A DNA stretch of 64,000 bases. Source: Microcoleus sp. AS-A8. Lineage in GTDB: Bacteria; Cyanobacteriota; Cyanobacteriia; Cyanobacteriales; Coleofasciculaceae. The translations under genes were made by a program, and so were the position numbers. Location of the stretch: positions 186,001 to 250,000 of the forward strand of contig JAMPKV010000003.1 in assembly GCA_039962225.1 (NCBI GenBank), written 5' to 3'. A model generated the notes under the pieces. The model was given only the letters and a program-made list of their open reading frames with translations, was not told the DNA's origin and did no database searches. The stretch's first letter is position 1. Every line of letters starts with the position of its first letter. This document shows positions 53,231 through 60,923 of this stretch, in pieces.

Positions 53231-54649
53231 ATGCCTAATAAAATACATGAGATTTTTGAAGTCTCTGAGGAAGCTCTAAAAAAAGAGGGAGTGTTCAACG
53301 GATTTATAGATATTGACTCAAAGTTTTATATTGATCCACATCTTCTTGAATCTACAAAGGTTCCAGAACTTGAGAACTCATACCAGAGCTTCAAAAACCA
53401 CTTCACAAAAATCATTCATCTTCTACAAAAAATAAAGAGTGATGAAGATAGATTCTTTCGTGCTGCTCACAAAGAATTGATATTTCCAGAATTGCCATTT
53501 GTGTCTTTAGGATATTCCACAGAGGGCACGTCAGGTAGTGGCATTGGATCAGGGATAGCTTTAAATCTAACCAAGACAGCTTGGGAAATCGTACAAGCAG
53601 GCATAACTGATCCAGTTGTCTTTGAGCTAGTCGGACTTATTGAAGAAAATATTGGCGCAGATCGAATCAGCGACATGACGCTCCACATCATCTATTTAGA
53701 TTTGCTAGCTTACTCAGAGCGAGTTGCTAAGAATCTCAATTTAAATACTTGTTATAAAAAAGTACGCAATAGGGAATTTTGGCTTCCAACAGTTCCAGGT
53801 AGTAGTCCTACCGTATTTATTCCCCACGAAATTCTAAATGATCTTCCCGTTGCGTATGATTTAGGGGATATTGACCGTGTTTGTGCTCATAACGAAGAAT
53901 TACGTAATCGTGTTAATGAGATTATTGGGGATTCGTGGAAAGATGCCACAGGGAAAAGAAGAAGAAGAATAACGAAACGTGAGTTGAAGCATATTCTCCT
54001 CCATTGCCCTGAAGTGCTGCGGGATTTAATTGAACAATACAAGAAAAAAACCGCTTATGACTTTGATAGAGATCCATCGGGGCAGCTTATATGGTACGAC
54101 ATTGCGAAAAAGTATGCCAATCTATTTCCACTCTTGTTAGATGTGGAGAAAGTGACACCTGACAACATTCTTCAGGTGGTTCTCAAGATATGTAATCACT
54201 TTAAAGCCTTGGTTGAGGCTAATGGATTAGCTGTACATTTCTGGAATGACTCAAAAAGCTTAAGAAATGAACGCTTTGCACAACTGCTTTTCTTTGGCAT
54301 AGCAGATGCCTACTGTAATGCTCACAATCTAGATTTAAGTAGAGAACCTAATGCAGGTAGAGGGCCTGTTGACTTCAAAATCTCTAGCGGTTATAACACA
54401 CGAGTAAATGTTGAGATCAAGTACACCTCAAATGACATCAGCTCAGGTTATAAGAAGCAACTTCCTATATATAATGCTGCTGAACGAACACAATACAGCA
54501 TTTTTTTGATTATCAAAACCACTGAGTCTACCAAAGCTTTAGACGCTCTAATCAAGTTTAGGCAAAATGAAGTGACTAGTGGTAAGAGAGCACCAGAGAT
54601 ATTTGTTGTTGATGGAAGAATTTATCCCTCTGCAAGTAAAGTAAAGTAG
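53231..54649 (+). CDS. Uncharacterised protein with PD-(D/E)xK-like C-terminus
   Basis: The 472-residue protein falls in two parts. Residues about 1-330 are mixed helical, with IGADRISDMTLHIIYLDLL and LFELVG-like elements I recall from uncharacterised proteins in defence islands. Residues about 370-460 carry GRGPVDFKIS (Asp381) and VNVEIKYTS (Glu395, Lys397), spaced as in a nuclease core, followed by IFLIIKTT. It is AT-rich relative to neighbours, single-gene, and flanked by toxin-antitoxin remnants. I infer a candidate defence nuclease; there is no proof. Confidence 0.55.
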   Translation: MPNKIHEIFEVSEEALKKEGVFNGFIDIDSKFYIDPHLLESTKVPELENSYQSFKNHFTKIIHLLQKIKSDEDRFFRAAHKELIFPELPFVSLGYSTEGTSGSGIGSGIALNLTKTAWEIVQAGITDPVVFELVGLIEENIGADRISDMTLHIIYLDLLAYSERVAKNLNLNTCYKKVRNREFWLPTVPGSSPTVFIPHEILNDLPVAYDLGDIDRVCAHNEELRNRVNEIIGDSWKDATGKRRRRITKRELKHILLHCPEVLRDLIEQYKKKTAYDFDRDPSGQLIWYDIAKKYANLFPLLLDVEKVTPDNILQVVLKICNHFKALVEANGLAVHFWNDSKSLRNERFAQLLFFGIADAYCNAHNLDLSREPNAGRGPVDFKISSGYNTRVNVEIKYTSNDISSGYKKQLPIYNAAERTQYSIFLIIKTTESTKALDALIKFRQNEVTSGKRAPEIFVVDGRIYPSASKVK

Positions 54650-54969
54650 CAGCAGCAACCTCAACTGATGCTTCTCACACCCTACCGTTGACTTAAACTG
54701 CCACTCCATCCGATGGCAGGGTGACTCGGCATCAGGAGAAGCGTGAAGCGAAGCTATCGCGCTAGCGAATCGCTCATTCATTCCCTCCCAACTTTTCCAG
54801 CAACGCTTGCCACGCCTCAATCTGCTGCTGCAACTGCTGGATGCGATCGCGCTTGCAGGATAAAGGGATGCGATCGCGTCCGACAGGATAACCTCACCCA
54901 ACAAGCTACAAAGAGTAAGCTAAAAATTAAACAACTTTACTAAAGACAACCGGAATCAGTAAAAGAGTT
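54650..54969. other. Intergenic region with HIP1 sites, no gene seen
   Basis: About 320 bases contain several HIP1-like octamers (GCGATCGC at about 54844 and 54870) and an inverted copy of a GCTATCGCG motif. Frames here look like shadows. No gene is called. Confidence 0.4.
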
Positions 54970-55227
54970 ATGACCCCGCTGAATATTTCGCTTCCTGAGA
55001 CCATTCAATCGTTTGTCGAGCAACAAGTCGCTAAAGGAGGTTACAGCAATGTATCCGAATACATCCTGCACCTGATTCTCCAAGAACAAGCTAAAGCTGC
55101 ACGAGTTGAGGCATTATTACTGGAAGGCTTGGATAGTGGCGAACCGATAGAAGTAACCGATGATTGGTGGGAGCAAAAACGCATTCAGTTAATGCAAGGA
55201 CTTCAACAGACTCAGGAATGCGAATAA
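54970..55227 (+). CDS. ParD-type ribbon-helix-helix antitoxin
   Basis: The 85-residue protein starts LNISLPETIQSFVEQQVAKG and continues YSNVSEYILHLILQEQAKA, the RHH DNA-binding fold of ParD/CC2985 antitoxins, with an acidic tail (IEVTDDWWEQKR) for toxin binding. No ParE toxin follows. It appears to be an orphan antitoxin, or its partner is elsewhere. Confidence 0.75.
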   Translation: MTPLNISLPETIQSFVEQQVAKGGYSNVSEYILHLILQEQAKAARVEALLLEGLDSGEPIEVTDDWWEQKRIQLMQGLQQTQECE

Positions 55228-55240
55228 ATACGACAGTGCT

Positions 55241-55330
55241 GCGATCGCGTTTTGGCATGAGGTGAGGAGATGCGATCGCATTTGGTATGAGGTGAAGCTG
55301 CGATCAGGGATGTTAGGAAGGGCGATCGCA
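55241..55330. repeat. HIP1 tandem array, short form
   Basis: Three copies of GCGATCGC or GCGATC appear at 55241, 55272 and 55300, each followed by a TTTGGCATGAGGTGAAG-like stretch. They match the array at 55946 and add to the tandem-repeat density around the toxin-antitoxin genes. Confidence 0.75.
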
Positions 55331-55370
55331 GGAATAATAATGGGTGACAGAAACCGCTAATCATGAACCA

Positions 55371-55646
55371 ATGCCTGAGATTATCTGGACATCCTATCTT
55401 CGTTACCGTGCAACCCAAAGAGATTTTGACCTTGACCTGATTGAAAATATCCTACGGTTCTCTAGCGAACGATATTATGATGTAGAAACAGATCGGGCGA
55501 TCGCAGTTGGAAAGCATCGTGAGCAGCTAGTTTTAATTCCTTATGAACAAAGCGAAGACACGATTACACCGATTACAATTCACACCACAACCCGGCAGCA
55601 AATTCGATTTCGTCTAAAAACTGGGCGGTTTATCACAAATGTCTGA
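55371..55646 (+). CDS. Small protein, DUF4258-like putative toxin
   Basis: From ATG 55371 (GTG 55344 possible) the 91-residue protein reads EIIWTSYLRYRATQRDFDLD and further IAVGKHREQLVLIPYEQ. The W-x-S/H...R-A...R pattern and the small beta-sheet layout resemble DUF4258, often the toxin-like half of a pair with DUF2283. It overlaps the next gene by eight bases. Activity is inferred from pairing only. Confidence 0.6.
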   Translation: MPEIIWTSYLRYRATQRDFDLDLIENILRFSSERYYDVETDRAIAVGKHREQLVLIPYEQSEDTITPITIHTTTRQQIRFRLKTGRFITNV

Positions 55647-55884
55647 CAACAAGCAACCATTGCCACAAATGAACTACTTCAAAGAAGAGGATATTCTTCA
55701 TCTGCTAATCTCCGAAGAACCAGAATCAGCAAGTGTTGAAATCAGTCCAAATATTACGGCTGAACTCAATGCAGACGGGGAGTTGATTGGTGTGGAAATT
55801 CTCAATGCCAGTGCTTACATCCGAGATTCTATTTTAGAATCTGTTCACGGTAAGTTGTTGAACTTGGTTCGCAGTGAAGTATAG
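55639..55884 (+). CDS. DUF2283-domain protein, putative antitoxin
   Basis: The 81-residue acidic protein (MNYFKEEDILHLLISEEPES, then TAELNADGELIGVEILNAS) matches DUF2283. It overlaps the upstream gene by eight bases, which implies translational coupling. The pair looks like a toxin-antitoxin module, but no mechanism is established. Confidence 0.7.
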   Translation: MSDNKQPLPQMNYFKEEDILHLLISEEPESASVEISPNITAELNADGELIGVEILNASAYIRDSILESVHGKLLNLVRSEV

Positions 55885-55945
55885 TGCGATCGCCATTTTA
55901 TAGAGTGCGATCGCATTACCAAATAATCTGGTTGTTAGCTAAAGT

Positions 55946-56076
55946 GCGATCGCGTTTGGCATGAGGTGAAGCTGCGATCGCGTTTGGCATGAGGTGAAGC
56001 TGCGATCGCATTTAGGATGAGGTGAAGCTGCGATCGCGTTTTGGCATGAGGTGAGGATGCGATCGCATTTAGGATT
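55946..56076. repeat. HIP1 tandem array of 28-29 base units
   Basis: Five repeats, each starting GCGATCGC, at 55946, 55974, 56002, 56030 and 56059. The common unit has GTTTGGCATGAGGTGAAGCT after the octamer. The spacing is 28, 28, 28 and 29 bases. The array lies between a toxin-antitoxin pair and the NRPS stop, in non-coding sequence. Confidence 0.88.
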
Positions 56077-56156
56077 AATGTCACTGACTTAAGAGCCTTG
56101 AAATAAATTTCAGGCTCAAAGCTCAAGTAAGCTAAAGCTTACTGGATGAGCTTTTT

Positions 56157-56188
56157 AACCCGTTTTAACCCGTTTTAACGGGTTTTAG
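56157..56188. terminator. AACCCGTT hairpin, likely bidirectional terminator
   Basis: AACCCGTT is repeated, and the second copy pairs with AACGGGTT, followed by TTTT on the plus strand. It lies between convergent genes and would stop plus-strand transcripts before the NRPS. Confidence 0.6.
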
Positions 56189-56232
56189 CTTTGACGCCGA
56201 ACTTTAGTTCAGGGTTTATCTGTACCTTTCTA

Positions 56233-59200
56233 TCAAAACTCCACATCTTCTCGCTCATTCCTTGTAGAATTAGCCGTATCCTGACCTTGAGCCGCCCAAC
56301 AAATTGTTTCAATATGCTTAGCTAAACTCGCCACAGTTGGAGCCTCAAACAAAATACGTACAGATAACTCCACTTGAAAGGCATCACGTATCCGAGAAGT
56401 TAGTTGAGTTGCCAGCAGAGAATGACCCCCTAATTCAAAGAAATTATCGTAGATACCGACCTGTTGTTTTCCCAAAATCTGACGCCAAATTCTCGCTAAT
56501 TCTTCCTCGATGCCAGTCCCCGGTGCCACATAATTTTGTTCCGTATCCAGATTAAATGTATCGACCTCTGGTAGCAGACGACGATTGACTTTACCATTTG
56601 GTGTCAGTGGCAGAGAGTCTAGCATCACGTAGGCTGAAGGCACCATATATTGTGGTAACTTCTCGTTCAAAAATTGGCGCAACTCACTCGATTTTGGATT
56701 GTTCACTTGCTCGTTAAAGACAATGTAGGCGACCAAGTGTTTATCATCCGGTACGTCCTGCTGAACTATCACCACTGCCTCTCTCACGGCGGGATGCTGA
56801 TTGAGTACGGATTCAATTTCTCCCAACTCGATACGGAAACCGCGAATCTTGACTTGATTATCAATTCGACCTAAAAACTCGATGTTGCCATCTGCTCGAT
56901 AGCGGGCTAAATCACCTGTTTTATAAAGGCGCGTTCCTGGCTGGGCACCCATTGTAAGGGCACCCATAAAGGGTGCCCTGGGAATGAATCGTTGAGATGT
57001 TAACTCAGGACGGTTGAGATAGCCTCGCGCCAGTCCATCACCACTGATGTACAACTCTCCTGGAATGCCGATGGGTACAGGCTGAAGCTGCTCATCGAGT
57101 AGATAAATTTGCGTGTTTGTAATGGGGCGACCTATGGGGATAGATGTTGCTTCTTCCGACACATCTTGCACCTGATAAAAAGAAGAAAAAGTTGTCCCCT
57201 CTGTTGGCCCATAAACATGAATTAATTGCTGTGGCGCTCCCTTTTTTTGAACCTTTCTTACCCATCTAGGATCGACCGATTCACCTCCAAATAACAAATA
57301 TCGCAATGAAGCAAAAGCATGGGGAACATCTCTGACAATCTGTTGGAATAAAGCGGTGGTTAAAAATAGAACAGTAATGCCTTGTTGTTGGAGTTGTAAG
57401 GCAAAGTCGTGGGACGAAAGCAGGACATCTCGGCTAATTCCCACAAGCTGAGCGCCATGAAGCAGTGCGCCCCAAATCTCAAAGGTTGCAGCATCAAAGG
57501 AAGTATTCGAGACTTGGGCAATTTTATCGGAAGAGTCTAACTTTATATAGTTCGTATTGCACACCAATCGATTCACCGCTTTGTGCGGGATAGCCACTCC
57601 CTTGGGTTTTCCGGTTGAGCCAGAAGTGTAAATAACGTAAGCTAAATTGTCACTTGTCACGCCGCTGCTTGGGTTTTCTGAACTTTCTTGGATAACACGA
57701 TTCCAATCTGTATCTATACCAATAACTTGTAATTTTTGTGTGCCAAGACGCTCAACTAAATGCTGTTGTGTTAATAACACTGAAGCTTGAGCATCCTCAA
57801 GCATAAAATTCAGGCGTTCTTGGGGATAATTGGGGTCTAAGGGTAAATAGGCTCCTCCAGCTTTCAGGATAGCCAACATGCCCACAATCATCTCTACAGA
57901 ACGCTCTACACAAAGTCCCACTAAAACATCCGAACTGACACCCTGTTTTTGCAAGTAATGTGCTAACTGGTTACTACGGCTATTCAGTTCTTGATAAGTC
58001 AATGACTTATCATCAAAGATAACTGCGATCGCATTAGGATTGTGTTCGACTTGCTCCTCAAATAACTGATGGATACAGCGATTTTGGGGATAATCTGCAA
58101 CGGTATCATTCCATTCCCCTAATAACTGCTGCCGCTCCGCGTCCAACAGGAGTGGTAAACTGGCAACCCTCGTTTGGGGATTCGCCACAATCCCTTCTAG
58201 CAGTGTTGTAAAATGTCCTACCATTCGCGTAATCGTGGCTGCATCGAATAAATCCGTGTTGTACACCACCACGCCTCTAATTCCTTCGGAGTGTTTCCAT
58301 TCCTCCCCCCACAGACTTCTGAACCCTCCTGAAGCATCCCAAAGGTGAAACTCCAAGTCAAAGCGCGTTGTTTTAAAGTCAATCGTCAGAGGACTCAGGG
58401 TTAATCCCGGCAATTCCAGCGCCTCCATGGGTGCATTCTCAAAACCAAACACCACTTGGAATAGGGGATGGCGGCTTAAAGCCCGTTGGGGATGCAATTC
58501 CTCGACAAGCTTCTCAAATGGCAAATCTTGGTGAGCATACGCTCCCAATGTAGCTTCCCGTACTCTACCGAGCAATTCTTGGAAGGTTGGGTTGCCCGAT
58601 AAGTCGGTACGCAGGACTAATGTATTGACAAAAAAACCAATTAACCCTTCAATCTCGCTGCGGTTGCGATTGGCGATGGGCGAACCGACGACAATGTCCT
58701 CTTGCTGGGTGTAGCGGTACAGTAGGGTTTGGAATGCTGCCAGCAACGTCATAAACAGAGTCACCCCTTGTTGTTGGCAGAGTTTCTCTAATCCCTGACT
58801 TAAACTTGGGGCGAACTCTAGAAATTGAGTCGCCCCTCGATAACTGGGTACAGTAGGGTTCGGTCGATCCGTGGGCAGATTCAGTCGGGGAATACCATCC
58901 AATTGTTGCCGCCAGTAGGTTAACTGAGTTTCCAGGACTTCTGTTTGCAACCATTCGCGCTGCCAATGGGCAAAATCGGCATATTGGAGAGGCAGTTCTG
59001 CCAGAGGAGAAGGCTGATTTTGAGCAAAGGCGGTGTAGATAGCGCTTAATTCCCGAATCAGCACTCCGATAGACCAATCGTCGCAGATAATATGGTGCAG
59101 ATTGAGCAATAGCACATGGTCTGTCTCCTCCAGCTTCAACAGGAATACTCGCAGCAACGGGCCAGTGGCAAGATCGAAAGGACGTTGAGATTCCTCGCTC

Positions 59201-59568
59201 ACCCATTGCTTGGCTTGGAGTTCCCGTTCCCCGGCGGGACAATGCTGTAGGTCGATGACTGGCAAATTTAGGGTGAATCGGGCGGCACAACTGCCCAAGG
59301 GAGAGGCTGACGCATTCGCGAAACTGTCGGCAGGAATCATCTGAACGAGTTGCTCTTGGGCTATCCCAAAGCGGGTGCGTAAAGCTTCGTGCCGACGTAC
59401 AATTTCGTGGAACGTCTGCGCCAAGGCACTGAAGTTGAGTGAGCCGGTCAAACGCAGCGCTGTTGGAACATTATAGAAGGTATTGCCCGGTACTAATTGG
59501 TCAATGAACCACAGCCGCTGCTGGGCAAACGAGGCGGGGAAAATAAAGACTTCTTCTTCCTGCTCCAT
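56233..59568 (-). CDS. NRPS module C-A-PCP; predicted Ile/Val residue
   Basis: The 1111-residue protein begins MEQEEEVFIFPASFAQQRLW and has a C domain (about 7-460; HHIICDDWS, where the usual final Gly is Asp), an A domain (about 480-985; YTSGSTGKPKG, FDAATF, VYGPTEGTTF, YKTGDLARY) and a PCP with GGHSLLATQL (Ser1050). By eye the specificity positions read D-A-F-F-L-G-V-T-F-K, of the Ile/Val class. No epimerase, methyltransferase or TE. A C domain at the front means an upstream acyl or aminoacyl donor must exist, or the domain acts as a starter. Two repeat-derived insertions are present. Confidence 0.92.
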   Translation of the reverse strand: MEQEEEVFIFPASFAQQRLWFIDQLVPGNTFYNVPTALRLTGSLNFSALAQTFHEIVRRHEALRTRFGIAQEQLVQMIPADSFANASASPLGSCAARFTLNLPVIDLQHCPAGERELQAKQWVSEESQRPFDLATGPLLRVFLLKLEETDHVLLLNLHHIICDDWSIGVLIRELSAIYTAFAQNQPSPLAELPLQYADFAHWQREWLQTEVLETQLTYWRQQLDGIPRLNLPTDRPNPTVPSYRGATQFLEFAPSLSQGLEKLCQQQGVTLFMTLLAAFQTLLYRYTQQEDIVVGSPIANRNRSEIEGLIGFFVNTLVLRTDLSGNPTFQELLGRVREATLGAYAHQDLPFEKLVEELHPQRALSRHPLFQVVFGFENAPMEALELPGLTLSPLTIDFKTTRFDLEFHLWDASGGFRSLWGEEWKHSEGIRGVVVYNTDLFDAATITRMVGHFTTLLEGIVANPQTRVASLPLLLDAERQQLLGEWNDTVADYPQNRCIHQLFEEQVEHNPNAIAVIFDDKSLTYQELNSRSNQLAHYLQKQGVSSDVLVGLCVERSVEMIVGMLAILKAGGAYLPLDPNYPQERLNFMLEDAQASVLLTQQHLVERLGTQKLQVIGIDTDWNRVIQESSENPSSGVTSDNLAYVIYTSGSTGKPKGVAIPHKAVNRLVCNTNYIKLDSSDKIAQVSNTSFDAATFEIWGALLHGAQLVGISRDVLLSSHDFALQLQQQGITVLFLTTALFQQIVRDVPHAFASLRYLLFGGESVDPRWVRKVQKKGAPQQLIHVYGPTEGTTFSSFYQVQDVSEEATSIPIGRPITNTQIYLLDEQLQPVPIGIPGELYISGDGLARGYLNRPELTSQRFIPRAPFMGALTMGAQPGTRLYKTGDLARYRADGNIEFLGRIDNQVKIRGFRIELGEIESVLNQHPAVREAVVIVQQDVPDDKHLVAYIVFNEQVNNPKSSELRQFLNEKLPQYMVPSAYVMLDSLPLTPNGKVNRRLLPEVDTFNLDTEQNYVAPGTGIEEELARIWRQILGKQQVGIYDNFFELGGHSLLATQLTSRIRDAFQVELSVRILFEAPTVASLAKHIETICWAAQGQDTANSTRNEREDVEF
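56941..56980. repeat. GGGCACCC palindromes, in frame inside NRPS
   Basis: GGGCACCC at 56958-56965 pairs with GGGTGCCC at 56971-56978 around ATAAA; another GGGCACCC starts at 56943. It encodes FMGALTMGAQPG inside the A domain, just before RLYKTGDLARY. The other A domains here lack these residues. Confidence 0.8.
59278..59332. repeat. Repeat-like insertion in NRPS C domain
   Basis: About 55 bases encode DSFANASASPLGSCAARF between PAD and TLNLPVIDL. The sibling C domains go directly from VQVVAPTLTL to VIDL. It resembles a repeat known in cyanobacterial genomes (GCGAATGCGTCAGCCTCTCC on the coding strand). Confidence 0.6.
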
Positions 59569-59606
59569 AAAACTGATACAAAACCGGACATAACCGGATA
59601 TGAGGT

Positions 59607-60794
59607 TTACTTACTGCTTCGTCCAGGGCTGTCGGCAGCTTCCTGTCCACAGTCGTTAAGTTCCGGAGAAGCCCTCCGTACTTTTTCAGGGGGTGCATAT
59701 TCCAGATTTAGTGAGGCGTTGAAATCGCGACACTTCACCGAGCCGCACCCTTGGCAATGAAAAACCCTATCGCTTAACTTCATCGGCTGAACGTGTCCAC
59801 ATTCTGAACAAGTCTTTGATGAAGGGAACCAACGGTCTACTAACTCAACAACTGTGCCAAACATGGATTGCTTGTAGGTCAGTTGTCGCCTAAATTCGTA
59901 CAATCCCAAATTACTGATTGCATCAGCTAGTTTTGAATTAGCCATCATCCCCCTGACATTCAGGTCTTCAACCCTAATACGGTGGTATTTCTGGCTTATT
60001 TCGGTTGTTAGATTTTGCAAGAAATCACGTCGAATATTAGCGATTCTGGCGTGAAGTTTAGCTACTTGCTTGTAGTACTTTTTGGCGCTGTTAGAGGCGG
60101 GTATTCCCTGCTTTTTATTGCCTAGTTGTTTGTTGCGATTACGCCACTGCAATTTGGCAAGCTTGATTTTCGCTTGTTTGATGGATGCAGGGGCTTCTCT
60201 GGTTGTCCCGTCGCTAAAAGTGGCGAATGTCTTCACTCCTAAATCAATGCCGACTTTCTCCACTTCATGCAGTAAAGGGGGGACTTTTTCGGCGTGGATG
60301 GCAAACGACACATACCACTTATCCGCTTGACGGGACACCGTGAAAGTTTGGCTGGCACAGGTGAATGGAACGGGTTCATACAGTCTAAATGTTCCTAGTG
60401 TAGGGATTTTGATTTTGTGAAGAGCGCTAACGGTGACCAGCCCGTTTGATGAATCGACGGTAAAGGAATCTCTGTCTTTTTTGCGCTTGAAGGTTGGGAA
60501 TTTTCCTAAACCCTTAAAAAATCGATTTAGTCCATTTTTCAATGCAATCAAAGCGTTTTGGTAAACACGAGATGAAAGTTGATTCATCCAGGCAAAATCA
60601 GGCTTCTTTTTGGTTAGATTGGTTAGAACCTTGCGAATGGCTGAAAGTTTTTTGGTCAAACCTCCTTTGATGTCCATCACTTGCTTGTACAGACCTAGCC
60701 CGTAGTTGTAGACAAACCTGGAAAAGCCAGCATGTTTCGCCATCAAAGTGCGTTCTTGGTTATTTAGTTTGAGTTCGAGCTTAATGGCATACAT
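59607..60794 (-). CDS. tnpB: TnpB (IS605 OrfB-type), second element
   Basis: The 395-residue protein has the OrfB N-terminal helices (MYAIKLELKLNNQERTLMAK). The acidic RuvC residues are in VGIDLGVKTFATFSD, RVEDLNVRGM and KCRDFNASLNLEY, and a zinc ribbon CSECG...CQGCG is present. The third motif has the D but is otherwise weaker than the usual DRDxNAA. No tnpA is adjacent. Its 3' end lies 38 bases from the start of the NRPS at 59568, and it diverges from menD. Confidence 0.9.
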   Translation of the reverse strand: MYAIKLELKLNNQERTLMAKHAGFSRFVYNYGLGLYKQVMDIKGGLTKKLSAIRKVLTNLTKKKPDFAWMNQLSSRVYQNALIALKNGLNRFFKGLGKFPTFKRKKDRDSFTVDSSNGLVTVSALHKIKIPTLGTFRLYEPVPFTCASQTFTVSRQADKWYVSFAIHAEKVPPLLHEVEKVGIDLGVKTFATFSDGTTREAPASIKQAKIKLAKLQWRNRNKQLGNKKQGIPASNSAKKYYKQVAKLHARIANIRRDFLQNLTTEISQKYHRIRVEDLNVRGMMANSKLADAISNLGLYEFRRQLTYKQSMFGTVVELVDRWFPSSKTCSECGHVQPMKLSDRVFHCQGCGSVKCRDFNASLNLEYAPPEKVRRASPELNDCGQEAADSPGRSSK

Positions 60795-60923
60795 GGCTGG
60801 AACGTCCTAGCTTGTCTTGAAATTTATGGAGAATCGATTTACTAGGGCTTACTCCCTACCCCCAAAAAACCTTAACATCTTAAAGTACGGGAATCTTGTT
60901 TTTCCGAGACGCGATCGCTAGCA

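Noticed and set aside
58649-59290. Alternative 213-codon frame within the C domain of the NRPS
   Set aside because: It overlaps conserved C-domain coding sequence on the same strand in another frame and has no homology.
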